Assembly (NCBI GenBank): GCA_040398805.1
Contig: JBBATK010000001.1
Location: 248,001-312,000, forward strand
DNA: 64,000 nt
Reading direction: 5' to 3'
DNA from: JBBATK01 sp040398805
GTDB lineage: Bacteria > Bacteroidota > Ignavibacteria > Kapaibacteriales > NICIL-2
Made by a program: the position numbers and the translations under genes. Positions 36,232-46,294 of the stretch are shown one piece after another (position 1 is the first letter of the stretch; every line of letters starts with the position of its first letter). The notes beneath the pieces were generated by a model. That model was not told where the DNA came from. It did not search any database and saw nothing but the letters and a program-made list of their open reading frames with translations.

Positions 36232-39200
36232 TTAGCGAACCAGACGAGCACCACCGACGACAACGGAGAACTTCTTGATAGTCTTCGCACCATTTGGCGT
36301 CTCGATGACGGCAAAGAGTCCTTGACTCGTCGCACGTTGCTTGTTGTTGCTCAGAAGGTCCCAGATATCCATACCCTGGCGGTTAGTCCCGTCCTGATCA
36401 ACGTGTTGAATCGTACGGATCAGATCGCCGTTCACCGTGTAGACTCTGATCGTGCACTCCTTGGGCAAGCGAGTGAAGAATATCTTGGCGTCGTAGGTAG
36501 ACTTCTGACCGATGGACGAGATGACATACGGATTCGGAACAACAAGGACATTGTTCAGGATATCGTCCGTGACGGCCTGGTTACCGTCCGCATCGAGAGG
36601 AAGTTCCGATGGACTGATGGTCATCGTCACCGTTGCTCCATCCTTCGGCAACCCAAACGCGCCTCCGAATGTCGACAACATGATCTTGTCTCCCGCTTGA
36701 AAATCCTTCGTCGGAATCAACGGAGTCTCCTGCGTGGAATCCGTATAGAGGCGTTCGTACGTTCTTCCACCGGAGGTAGCACCGGATCGTCCACCCTTGG
36801 CGGCATAGTCGATGAGGTACTCTGCACCGTCGATTGCTATGAAGTGCGTGAAATCCAACGTGTCGTTGTTCTGAATCTTGGACAGGTAATACCGTCCCTG
36901 AGCAACCGGACGCCCGGTGTTTGTCTCCAAAGCTTGATAGCGTCGTGAATTGATTTTACCGATGGAGTTTGATTCCTTATCTGCGATGTTCGAAGCGGAA
37001 TACCTACCGTTCAACCAGCCGTTCGCCGACAGATTGAACGAGCCAACCGGAACAGCTTGGGGATCGGGGAACTCGCGAACAGTGGCCGTACCATTGGGAA
37101 GGTTCGGCGCGAGGGTCACCGGTAGCGAAACCGTTGCATGAGGGATATCTGCGCTGTTGCGAACCTCGATGCTGTCCTTTGTCGTTGCATCGAAACGCTT
37201 GAACGAGTACGTATTACGAACCCGAACATTCAGATATGGCACCTCCGTAAAATTGACCGTCACCGTGTCGACCACCGGAGTAGGAGGTGTCTTCGACGAG
37301 TCGATGTACCGACGGAGTCTCTTTGACGTGATGTTTTCGACTCCTCCGGGAAGGAACTCCACGTCGTACCGACCAGGTCCGTTGTTGTAGGTCTCGTATC
37401 GAAGCAGCGAACCATTCAAGCGCGTGCGTTGAAGTCGTTCGTTCGGTGTGCTGTTGATCTTGCTATCCGACAACTGGACATCCGAGTTTCCTGCAACATG
37501 CTTGATGCCATCGACGCGAAGATATCCGCCCAGCTGCTGCATCGTGAAGTCGAACTCGATTCCCAGAGCTCCGTTGATGAAACGGTTCGGTGCGTTGCAC
37601 GGCCGGTTGGTCGAGAACATACCAGACCGAGTAACGACGGAGCGATTGAACGGATTCGCGAAGTTAGCGGAGTCCGCCAGCAAGGAATCTGCGTCGAAAC
37701 GACGGCCGGGTGACATTTGAACGACGGAGCACTCACTGAAGAGTCCGGAGAACACGCAATCTTGAGGTTCATAGTACACATCGAAGTCGCCGAGCAAGGT
37801 GTTGGTCGTCAAATCTCGAACGTTCAGCGTATGAGTATAGATACCCTCGAGGAGATTCAACGAATTACGATCAAATGCAGAGTCGACGGATGCATACGCA
37901 CCATTGAACGCAAGGATATTCCGTTTGAACTCTAGTTGAATCTTATGACCGCCGAACAGCTCGTTGAAACGCTGTTGATCACCGGCGACGAGACGGAAGT
38001 TATGCAAACCCCCAAGGGAATTCGTGTCATATTCCACCGAAGCCACGCCCGAATTCACCGAGGAACCCTGCGCCAGCGGGAACGCCTGCTGGAGATTCAC
38101 TTTCTCCACCCCGTTATTCGTCTTGATGGGAGTTCTTTGGAAGTAATCCCCTTCGTCATACGCCAAGAGGCGATAGTAGTAATCAACATTATTGATGAGT
38201 TTCTCCGTCTTGGTGAGATCGGGGTCTGAGGAAACAACACCGTCCTGATTGTCATCGCCATAATCGACGTATCGGCGCTTCGACGTCACAGAATCGATGT
38301 AACGGCCCACCAGACTGCGATATTCTACTGTGTTTTCCAAGTCGTCGACAAGCCAGATGAGTTGAGCCTTACTATCGATGACCTGACGATACATGCTGTT
38401 GATCGCAACGCGGACGGCGGCTGTATCCGTTGCGGAGAATTTCGGAACAACCCCATTAGGACGTATGCGGACGAGACCGAGAGTCAAACTATCGTATTTG
38501 ATCGGTGTGCTATACGCCGCTCGAGGGATCAACGGAGCAAAAAACGAACGCCACGGTTCCGATCCCGTATTGGGAATGCGACGTATCAGGAACACACTCG
38601 TATCGCGCTCATCTGCGCTTGTGATGAACTTCGGATACAGTCTGCTGTATCCCGATTTCGTCAGGACCGTCGCGGAGGGGAAGAAGGGCGTCAAGATCGT
38701 CGTCGAATCGGCCTTGATGTCCGAAGAAACATACGGCTTCGGACATTCCCACCGTGCGATTTCCTTCCAACCGAACGGCCCCTTACCGAGCGAGTAATTC
38801 GCACTCGGAAGAGTCTGATTCACGTCGAAGGTGTCAAGATTGTTCACGCGAGCACGGAAAAGACGGTACCCGAGAAAGTCCATGCCCTTCTCTTGCGGGT
38901 CCACGGATGCCTCAGATGTCTTGTCCCATTCGACGATGACACCATTATTGATTGGCTTCCATGTGATAGGGCCCACATCGGGCGGCTTCGGAGTAGCGAA
39001 CGCATTGTCATAGACCGCTTGAGCGAATTTGTCACGACGGATGAGCTCGGACAGGTCGGCGCTGTCTCCGGTGGCTTCAGCACCTTTACCGGGAGGGGCG
39101 AAAATCATTCCAAGAACGACGCGGGCGGTGTCACCTGGAGCCATGTTGAACGGTCCCGTCGCCATAAGGAATCGCTTATCGCCGGCTGCACCGTCACCGT

Positions 39201-40437
39201 CACGCTGACCCAACGCCATGAAGTCGTAACGTCCGATATCGCTCGTCGGATCGTTGGCAATCACCCAGTTTCTGAAGGTGCGAAGACCGATCTGTTCTTC
39301 ACTCGTGTAGTACCCCTTGTCATGGCGGATGAAGCCGTTATTCGGATCCACAGCCGGACTCTCGAGAAAGTCCATGCCGATATATCCGAAGCCTTTTCCT
39401 CTTTCTACCGCGTTGTTTGTCTCAGACCATTGGAACGCCAAGTTTAATGTCGTGTCTTGAGAATAATAATTGACGCGGTCGTTATTCGCGATTTGCGCTC
39501 CCCCGTTCGGACCTATATCGAAGTCATAGGCAGGAGCCATCCAACACTTGTTCAGTGTATCCTTCGAGCGATTGATGATGTTATAGGCGATGAACAAGAA
39601 GTTCGCGTATTCGCCATAGCCCCATGAGTAGATGGTCTGCTCATATTGAAGACGCAACGGATACCCACGACTTTCCGCAATATCCTTACCATCCTCGAAC
39701 TGACGAAGGTCCGTGTCCTTGTACGTCGCGAAGATATCTTCATTCGAAACGAAAACTGGTCCCTTCTTCTTGCCATCGTCTGTCGTCGGCATCGACTCGC
39801 TGTTCCGCTGATTGACGTCGTACATGTACTTACCGAAGTACCGAGTCTTCTCCTTATCGAAAGCATTATAGGAGAGGGTGTCTCCAGGCCCCGAGAAATC
39901 CCAGATCGCCCAATTCGGACCGTCAGCGGGACGGCGCGGAGAACCGTCCACCTTGAAGTCCGTCGAAATGTATGTACGATACTTGGAGATACTCTCGGGA
40001 TCGTCCTTCACTTCATCACCGTCTTCGATACGTCCAGGAGAAAGCCAGGAAGCGCCCGAATTCGGATTGTACGAGATTTCCGACATCTTCCGAATGATCG
40101 TATCTGTCGTTCCTGCCGCTGAATCGCGAATGATGAGCTTTTTCGTTGCTGCGAACCATACACCTCCACCGAATATATATTGGTTCTGCGAGTTACGAGG
40201 CCAAAAGCCCCCACCGACGTTATTGGCAACATTCAAACCGAAGATGCCGTAGTTCGTCGTATAGAACTGAATCTTACTGACGGTATTCTGTTGAAGGTCA
40301 TTCTGTTTGAATACCCGTTGCAACTGATTCTTCCCTTTCGTCTTCGTTCTATCAATGTCTTTCGCTGATACGGTCGATAGACTTCCTACCAACAGCATCA
40401 AAAGACACGACATGCCGACCGGGCGTAGAAGGTTCAT
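36232..40437 (-). CDS. large secreted protein with T9SS-type C-terminal domain
   Basis: A 1,401-residue exported protein. The start at 40437 is set by AGGAG eight bases upstream and gives a clean signal peptide (MNLLRPVGMSCLLML... to VSA). The N-terminal 450 residues contain repeated aromatic/glycine segments (YGIFGLNVANNVGGGFWP). The middle includes fibronectin-like stretches (ITWKPINNGVIVEWDKT). The C-terminus VVPNPYV...DIWDLLSNNKQ...GLFAVI is a FlgD/T9SS type A sorting-like domain. No catalytic motif is recognised. It lies between a TonB receptor and a PorV paralog and is probably cotranscribed with both. Confidence 0.8.
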   Translation of the reverse strand: MNLLRPVGMSCLLMLLVGSLSTVSAKDIDRTKTKGKNQLQRVFKQNDLQQNTVSKIQFYTTNYGIFGLNVANNVGGGFWPRNSQNQYIFGGGVWFAATKKLIIRDSAAGTTDTIIRKMSEISYNPNSGASWLSPGRIEDGDEVKDDPESISKYRTYISTDFKVDGSPRRPADGPNWAIWDFSGPGDTLSYNAFDKEKTRYFGKYMYDVNQRNSESMPTTDDGKKKGPVFVSNEDIFATYKDTDLRQFEDGKDIAESRGYPLRLQYEQTIYSWGYGEYANFLFIAYNIINRSKDTLNKCWMAPAYDFDIGPNGGAQIANNDRVNYYSQDTTLNLAFQWSETNNAVERGKGFGYIGMDFLESPAVDPNNGFIRHDKGYYTSEEQIGLRTFRNWVIANDPTSDIGRYDFMALGQRDGDGAAGDKRFLMATGPFNMAPGDTARVVLGMIFAPPGKGAEATGDSADLSELIRRDKFAQAVYDNAFATPKPPDVGPITWKPINNGVIVEWDKTSEASVDPQEKGMDFLGYRLFRARVNNLDTFDVNQTLPSANYSLGKGPFGWKEIARWECPKPYVSSDIKADSTTILTPFFPSATVLTKSGYSRLYPKFITSADERDTSVFLIRRIPNTGSEPWRSFFAPLIPRAAYSTPIKYDSLTLGLVRIRPNGVVPKFSATDTAAVRVAINSMYRQVIDSKAQLIWLVDDLENTVEYRSLVGRYIDSVTSKRRYVDYGDDNQDGVVSSDPDLTKTEKLINNVDYYYRLLAYDEGDYFQRTPIKTNNGVEKVNLQQAFPLAQGSSVNSGVASVEYDTNSLGGLHNFRLVAGDQQRFNELFGGHKIQLEFKRNILAFNGAYASVDSAFDRNSLNLLEGIYTHTLNVRDLTTNTLLGDFDVYYEPQDCVFSGLFSECSVVQMSPGRRFDADSLLADSANFANPFNRSVVTRSGMFSTNRPCNAPNRFINGALGIEFDFTMQQLGGYLRVDGIKHVAGNSDVQLSDSKINSTPNERLQRTRLNGSLLRYETYNNGPGRYDVEFLPGGVENITSKRLRRYIDSSKTPPTPVVDTVTVNFTEVPYLNVRVRNTYSFKRFDATTKDSIEVRNSADIPHATVSLPVTLAPNLPNGTATVREFPDPQAVPVGSFNLSANGWLNGRYSASNIADKESNSIGKINSRRYQALETNTGRPVAQGRYYLSKIQNNDTLDFTHFIAIDGAEYLIDYAAKGGRSGATSGGRTYERLYTDSTQETPLIPTKDFQAGDKIMLSTFGGAFGLPKDGATVTMTISPSELPLDADGNQAVTDDILNNVLVVPNPYVISSIGQKSTYDAKIFFTRLPKECTIRVYTVNGDLIRTIQHVDQDGTNRQGMDIWDLLSNNKQRATSQGLFAVIETPNGAKTIKKFSVVVGGARLVR

Positions 40438-40479
40438 TGTATAATCTCCTAATGTTTTCATGTTCTTTTTATAGCCGTG

Positions 40480-43400
40480 TTAAAATCTGATGTTGAAACC
40501 GAAGTACACCTGGCGCGGGAACTGATAGTTGGTTCTGCGCTTGATCGCATCATTGACATACTTGAGGTACATCTGATACTGCTCGTACTGCGTGACGATA
40601 CCGTCTTTATTGATATCGCTGTTCACGCTATACAGTCGGTTTCCAAGGCGGTCGTATTGCGACAAGGCAAGCGAGTTCGGGTTATTCTCATCCGCTCTGC
40701 TATACAACGGCAACGAGGGAAATTCCCCTTGCTGACGATACAACGATACACCATCGTTGTCAGGATCCTTCGTCCGCGTATACACCAGTATCGGCTCGGT
40801 ACGGTTGAAGACGTTTATCACATCGAGGAAGATTTCGATATCGCTGGCACCGAACGAATCTCCGAAGATACTCTTGAAGGGAATACGACGGGAGATACGG
40901 CAATCGATGTTCCACAATGACGGATAACGCTCACCGTTGAAATCACCAAGCTGATTACCCTTGAGATCAAGCAGCGTATACGGTTGACCTGACTGGAAGA
41001 CACCGGTGAAGTTCAGATTCACCAACTCCAGAATCTTCATTCCCGCAATGGTCGGTCCTTCGCCGGCACCCCACATCAAACCGCCGTTGAAGTTGATACG
41101 GTGACGGCGATCATAATCGAGAGGCGATTCGACCAAGGGGAAAATCTTCTTGTCCGTAAAAGGATCAGAACCGGCGGTGATGATACCATAGTTCGAACCT
41201 ACACTCGACGACGTACCCTGAGCATACTGAAGCGTATAGTTCAGGGTGAACTCGAAGTTGTTCGACAAGCGACGACGGAGGGAGATCTCGGTTCCGCGGA
41301 CATTGCCGTACTCGCCGTTACTGACGAGTGAATACGGCGTGCGGGTGTCTTCAACGTAGACAAGACCGGTGAGAGAGTAGATATCCTTGTAGTAGGCAGC
41401 CACGTCGAGGGCGAAATCATCGGAAAGCTGCGTGCTATACGAGACGTTGTATTGATTGGTACGTTCGGGACGCAGGTCGGGATTGGAAACTATGGTGTTT
41501 CCGCGACGGAGCACCGAAGAGATGTTGTCGTACAACGAGGAGAAGATGGGAACCTGCGTATAGATACCGTAGGCGATGGTGAAGAAACTCGCATCGGAAA
41601 TCGGGTATGACACGAACAAACGAGGACTGAACTGTGTTTTGAACGACGCATCGACGCGGGAACTCTGGATGCTTTGCGGCTCGATGGCATACGCTGTTTT
41701 CGGATCGAACCCGTCGATACGCAGACCGGGAGTGAAGTTAATACCCTTGTATTGGATCTGATCACTCACGAAAATCGAACCCATGAGTGCCTGCTTGGGC
41801 TTGCTTCCCAGCTCACGCTCTTCGGCGAAAAGACTATAGATATCACCACCGAATCGATCGTCATACACATCATAGAACGGATTGCTCGACCACGGAAGCG
41901 AGTTCGAGTAACGACGCACCGTGAAGCTTCGGACGTCGAATCCGGCTTGCAAGACATGCTTCACGTCACCAAGCTGAATCATGTTCTGATAATTGCTCTT
42001 TGCTTGGATGAAGCTTGAGCTCCGGAACTCGAAGCCACCGCCACCGGCACCGATGAAGATACCTGTCAGACCATACGGATTATTCGTACTCGATGCATCC
42101 GTACCTTCTTCGATGTAGCCGGTAAGGTTACTGGGAACGAATGCATTGAAAGGCCGTTTCGGATCGTTGTCCAGGTACACCGTACCCTGAATGGCCGTAT
42201 AATTATCAACGACTTTATCCCCTTGATCGCCGGACTTGCGGACAAGGCGCTGGTCGAACTGACGTTGTTGCAGAACATAATCATCGGTCGGCGTGAAGAC
42301 TTTGTAGCCGGAGAAGAAGCTCGGTCCAGGCAAATCCGTCGACACCTTCGAGGGATCTACGGGCACACCATTGACAAGCTTCGATCCTGCGCCCATCGGA
42401 ATGAAACGACGGGAGTTCTCGGTCACGTTGTTGTTGAACGAAATGGTCGCCTCATAGAAGCTGGTCGTGCTCAACTCATGATTCAAACGGGCGTAATAAC
42501 TATAGATGAAGTTGTTCGCAACGTTCTGATGTGCTCTATTGATGGGCACTGTCGAGTAGAGGATGGTATCATTCAATCGTGTGCTGGGATTGTATTCGAA
42601 CGTCCGTGAGGGAGCATTGGCATACAGCCAACCCCAACCGGCGTAGGAAAGAGAGGTGAGACCCCAAGAACCTCCGAATTGGATTCTCATGTCACTCGAC
42701 AGTTTGATCGGAAGTCGACCCGTTATATTTCGGACCTGAGACGATTCTCCCGGGATATGTCCCAAAGAGTTACCGGCTATATCCCGAGCATCCAAACCAT
42801 CACCCAGGTAGTTCGTCGAGTTCACTGTTCGGAAATTGTCGGAATAATAGCGCACAGACATATAGAAGGTTGAACCGTCAAGTCCCGGCAACGGTCCGCC
42901 GAGTCCGAAGTCGAAGGTGTTTTCCAACATTCCTAAGGCCTGAAGGCCATTACCCGATTTGCCCCAGAGTCCCGGTACATCGGTCTTGAATCCGAAAAAC
43001 GCTTCGTAACGGTCTGTACGACCGGTCTTGACGGTTTGATTGATGACGCCGGCGGTGGTCTGACCATACTCTGCGCTGGCATTACCACGAATGACCTGTA
43101 CGTCAGCCGTCGCTGCACGCGATGTCGTCGGTGCATACTTCAAGTCACCAGTCGATGTCGCAGCCGATCCGAAACCACCGGAGATAGCATCGGAAACGTC
43201 CTGGTCATCGATGAGAATACGCGTGTCGGTATTTCGACCTCCACGGATACTGATACCACCGCCCGTGGACAATACGCCCGTCGTTGTCAACGCGATCTGC
43301 TGAGCATTATCCTTACCGGCCGTACGAAGCATGACCTCACCGCTGACCTTATCGGCGACTGCGACTTGCTTATCATCATTGATGCGTTGGGCAGTGACGA

Positions 43401-43737
43401 CGACGTCTTTCGTTACGACGTCTTTGGATTTCAGACTGATGGATCCCACGTTCGTCGTCTGGTCGGCACTGATGGTGATCTTTCGTTCAACGGTCTCAAG
43501 ACCCGTGAACGTGATTTTGAGCTCGTAATTTCCCGCAGGGATGTTGATGATATCAAATGAACCATCCGCCTTCGTGTACGCACCCTTCTTCGTGCCAACG
43601 ACACTGACGGCTGCACCCTTCAGGCGCTTACCTTCGTTGTCTTTGACGACCCCCGCAACCGATCCGTTCGTTCCGGCAAATGCATGCACGCTCGCGAAGA
43701 GGATGGCGATTATGATAAACATCACCCGATGCTTCAT
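40480..43737 (-). CDS. TonB-dependent receptor with N-terminal carboxypeptidase-regulatory-like domain
   Basis: A 1,085-residue outer-membrane receptor. Signal peptide (1-21), then a carboxypeptidase-D regulatory-like beta-sandwich (GSVAGVVKDNEGKRLKGAAV..., about 25-105), plug domain (GGISIRGGRNTDTRILIDD) and a 22-strand type barrel ending in FNIRF. No classic TonB box was identified by eye. GGAGA lies seven bases before the ATG and sets the start. The ligand is unknown. It lies 43 bases from the large T9SS gene and 148 bases after the Asp-box protein gene. Confidence 0.88.
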   Translation of the reverse strand: MKHRVMFIIIAILFASVHAFAGTNGSVAGVVKDNEGKRLKGAAVSVVGTKKGAYTKADGSFDIINIPAGNYELKITFTGLETVERKITISADQTTNVGSISLKSKDVVTKDVVVTAQRINDDKQVAVADKVSGEVMLRTAGKDNAQQIALTTTGVLSTGGGISIRGGRNTDTRILIDDQDVSDAISGGFGSAATSTGDLKYAPTTSRAATADVQVIRGNASAEYGQTTAGVINQTVKTGRTDRYEAFFGFKTDVPGLWGKSGNGLQALGMLENTFDFGLGGPLPGLDGSTFYMSVRYYSDNFRTVNSTNYLGDGLDARDIAGNSLGHIPGESSQVRNITGRLPIKLSSDMRIQFGGSWGLTSLSYAGWGWLYANAPSRTFEYNPSTRLNDTILYSTVPINRAHQNVANNFIYSYYARLNHELSTTSFYEATISFNNNVTENSRRFIPMGAGSKLVNGVPVDPSKVSTDLPGPSFFSGYKVFTPTDDYVLQQRQFDQRLVRKSGDQGDKVVDNYTAIQGTVYLDNDPKRPFNAFVPSNLTGYIEEGTDASSTNNPYGLTGIFIGAGGGGFEFRSSSFIQAKSNYQNMIQLGDVKHVLQAGFDVRSFTVRRYSNSLPWSSNPFYDVYDDRFGGDIYSLFAEERELGSKPKQALMGSIFVSDQIQYKGINFTPGLRIDGFDPKTAYAIEPQSIQSSRVDASFKTQFSPRLFVSYPISDASFFTIAYGIYTQVPIFSSLYDNISSVLRRGNTIVSNPDLRPERTNQYNVSYSTQLSDDFALDVAAYYKDIYSLTGLVYVEDTRTPYSLVSNGEYGNVRGTEISLRRRLSNNFEFTLNYTLQYAQGTSSSVGSNYGIITAGSDPFTDKKIFPLVESPLDYDRRHRINFNGGLMWGAGEGPTIAGMKILELVNLNFTGVFQSGQPYTLLDLKGNQLGDFNGERYPSLWNIDCRISRRIPFKSIFGDSFGASDIEIFLDVINVFNRTEPILVYTRTKDPDNDGVSLYRQQGEFPSLPLYSRADENNPNSLALSQYDRLGNRLYSVNSDINKDGIVTQYEQYQMYLKYVNDAIKRRTNYQFPRQVYFGFNIRF

Positions 43738-43875
43738 AGTTTCTCCAATGTATAGATGATTTGGAATAAAAGACTCGTTCATTTGCACCTGGCGAACACT
43801 ACGCTTGACGGACGGTGCATTCCCCACTCTCCCCTCGTCTGCCCGCCGAACATTCAGCGACCACAGGACAGACCA

Positions 43876-43900
43876 ACGGTACTCCTTATCGGAGTACCGT
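43876..43900 (-). promoter_or_regulatory. 10-bp perfect hairpin holding a stop codon in its loop
   Basis: ACGGTACTCC (43876-43885) and GGAGTACCGT (43891-43900) pair perfectly around the loop TTATC. On the minus strand the loop contains the TAA stop of the Asp-box protein gene. There is no T-tract after it, so it is not a standard terminator. Confidence 0.7.
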
Positions 43901-45958
43901 GATATTCTTTGTGACAACGCCGTCGGCCGTGCGAACCGAAAGTACATACGCACCTACCGCCAGGTTGTTCGTCGAAATCGTCTTGTAGACTCGACCAATT
44001 TCATTGATAGCCGCCGAATACACGATTTGGCCGACAGCATTGCTCATTGTTACGGTTCCATTGCCGCCATTGTTCTCGAAAGCGACCGTCAGTTCTTCGC
44101 TTGCCGGATTCGGTGATGCGACGAGGCCAATGGTTTCCGACGTATTATCACGTACACTCACCTGCGTAAGACCGTTCCACGCCGGAAGGTCTGCAACCGT
44201 GAAGTTCGAGACCGTCAGGTACTGCTTGTACAAGTCGAAGTTGTCGGCATTGGACGACGCGAGACGCATCTGCGAATCATACAGTCTCTCACGAATGGTC
44301 AACCCCTTGTCAGCAGTTTGCAATGTGACCAGCGGTATGTTTTTCATGTCGCTAGGCACTACCGTCGGCAACCATGTCGTGCGATCGACGATGTCGCTTT
44401 GTGTGACGTTCTTGACGATCGACCAATCTCCACCGGACTTGGCACGCGTGCTGAGAACGACATCTGTTGAGAGAATCGTGTCTTGGACACCGTCTTCGTT
44501 CTTGAACGTGACATACTTTGCCTCAAGGAACTTGCAGATGATGGTATTCTCGTCGGCAGTGACAGCAGCCTGAAGTTCATTACCCATCTGCGTGGGGCTG
44601 AGTGAACCGTCGTTATCAAAAGCTCTCCAGAAATCCGCATTCTCGAACAAGGAAACGTTCGCCACCTTACGGATACCCCATTGACCATTATTGAAGTAAC
44701 ATTCTACCAGATGTGTCTCCGCAGGCTGCGACGACGGAACATAGAACTGGGTGAAACAGCTGTACATGTCAGGACCGTAGGCGACAAAAGCATAGGTGGT
44801 CAGACGGATGCCCACGCTGGCATCTGAGGAGCTGCGCGTCCAATCGAAGAACACACTATCGGGATCACAGTTCAGCGACCGTGCATACGCAGCGAAAACG
44901 GACTGCGGAAGGATGTTGAAGTTACCCCATGCTTCTCCATGATTCGTCGACTTCGAAACGCCAAAGGTTCTGAAGGTGGAATCGTCGTTAGCAACGAAAA
45001 ACCCGAAGCTGGCATTGTAGAAATTGCCCGCCTTGTCACGGCTCATTCCTACGTGATTACGCGTGCGGCTGCTGGCAGAGGAGACGCTAAGGAACTTGTT
45101 GCTTGCCCACTGAGCCGGAACGGTCAGCTTTGGCTTCGTTGCTGATTCGTAGAAATCCTTTCTCCACAGGCCGACAGAGTTCACATCGGCAGGGCTCGTG
45201 CTCGACGAATCACTGGGAATGAGGTCTACGGAAAAGCACGAAATGAGCTTGTCGTCAGCAGAGGTACGATAGCTTGCCGTCGTACATTCCGTACCCCACC
45301 AGAAGGGAGAGCCGTTGATGATGATTTCGTCGCCGATTTCGTCGTAGGCGGCCGACGAAGTGGGATCGTTCGCTTGGTAGCCGATCACCGAGCCGTCCCA
45401 GCCACGCTCTCGACCGCCCGTGCCCGTCGCATTTTTTGTCAACGGTGCAAAGAACGTGAAGACCGCTTCATCGATGACTTTACCGCCCTCAGGAACGACG
45501 ATATCAACCGATGGGTACCGAGGCAAACCACCGCGGGAAGCGTCACCGGTATGCAATGAGAACGGGCGTTCCCATGTCTTGCCAAGATTTCCAGAAACCA
45601 GCAATCTCAGGCAGTTCGAATTATCAGGATTGCCCGGTGCGTTCGGAGCCGGAAGCGCTCCTCGTTTGATGACGGCGAAAAGACCCGTTCCAGGCTCGTA
45701 AGAGATAGGTTGTTGCTCTGAACCATAGAACGAATACGCATTGAACAACGAATCAATCACTCTGTATTCCGCAGCCGCTTGGATGCGATTGGACTTGAGA
45801 CCAAGTGTCGTCACCGGGACGTTCGAAAGACGCGTCGGGACCGCACGGGTGTCCGGTGCGAACGTGGGTCGTGATGATGGAATCTCCTGTGCAACCGCAG
45901 AAATGGTGCCGAGAAACAACGAAACCGCGGCAAATGCGCCGGAAAACAAGTGCTTCAT
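43886..45958 (-). CDS. secreted Asp-box (sialidase-like propeller) protein with T9SS type A sorting domain
   Basis: A 690-residue exported protein: signal peptide ending near AVAQ and a central region with Asp-box motifs typical of beta-propeller folds (SGNLGKTW, STNHGEAW). The C-terminal sorting domain reads VASPNPASEELTVAF...AVGAYVLSVRTADGVVTKNITVLR. Asp boxes occur in sialidases but also in many non-enzymatic propellers. The sialidase RIP and arginine-triad residues are not evident, so enzyme activity should not be assumed. It is the first gene of the four-gene surface locus. Confidence 0.8.
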   Translation of the reverse strand: MKHLFSGAFAAVSLFLGTISAVAQEIPSSRPTFAPDTRAVPTRLSNVPVTTLGLKSNRIQAAAEYRVIDSLFNAYSFYGSEQQPISYEPGTGLFAVIKRGALPAPNAPGNPDNSNCLRLLVSGNLGKTWERPFSLHTGDASRGGLPRYPSVDIVVPEGGKVIDEAVFTFFAPLTKNATGTGGRERGWDGSVIGYQANDPTSSAAYDEIGDEIIINGSPFWWGTECTTASYRTSADDKLISCFSVDLIPSDSSSTSPADVNSVGLWRKDFYESATKPKLTVPAQWASNKFLSVSSASSRTRNHVGMSRDKAGNFYNASFGFFVANDDSTFRTFGVSKSTNHGEAWGNFNILPQSVFAAYARSLNCDPDSVFFDWTRSSSDASVGIRLTTYAFVAYGPDMYSCFTQFYVPSSQPAETHLVECYFNNGQWGIRKVANVSLFENADFWRAFDNDGSLSPTQMGNELQAAVTADENTIICKFLEAKYVTFKNEDGVQDTILSTDVVLSTRAKSGGDWSIVKNVTQSDIVDRTTWLPTVVPSDMKNIPLVTLQTADKGLTIRERLYDSQMRLASSNADNFDLYKQYLTVSNFTVADLPAWNGLTQVSVRDNTSETIGLVASPNPASEELTVAFENNGGNGTVTMSNAVGQIVYSAAINEIGRVYKTISTNNLAVGAYVLSVRTADGVVTKNITVLR

Positions 45959-46294
45959 GATGAACGTGTAAGAGGTAAAAAATCGAATTCTGTTCAGGTG
46001 TTAAGGTTTGCTAACGGTCTGGCAATATAAGAAGCTCGAAATGAGCGACCGAGGGAAAATTTCCCACACGGATGGTGGCGTCGAACCGCGTCTTTCGTCA
46101 CGGAAAAGATGTTTTTGCCCACGTTTCACCGAGTGTCCCGCTGTCAAGGCCAACGTCGGCGTGAACCCGTTTCCAAACGTCCGGCTATGTGACCTATACA
46201 GATGGACGGATTCGCCAGTGCAGCCGTCATAGTGCATCAACCCCACCTGTCGTACCTTTGTTTCACACGCGTTTGTCCGAGAATCGGGACTCAC
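45959..46294. other. 336-base intergenic region, no gene seen
   Basis: Lies between two minus-strand genes. It should hold the promoter of the surface locus, but no TTTG-N19-TAnnTTTG pair is present on the minus strand. A plus-strand TACCTTTG at 46253-46260 has no partner and no plus-strand gene to serve. No hairpin terminator or tRNA is visible. Confidence 0.5.

Noticed and set aside
38362..39447. 361-codon plus-strand frame within the large T9SS protein gene
   Set aside because: Antisense, low-complexity in charged residues, no recognisable domain, and the opposite strand has an SD site, signal peptide and sorting domain.
46253..46260. TACCTTTG on the plus strand
   Set aside because: No -33 partner and no plus-strand gene downstream.
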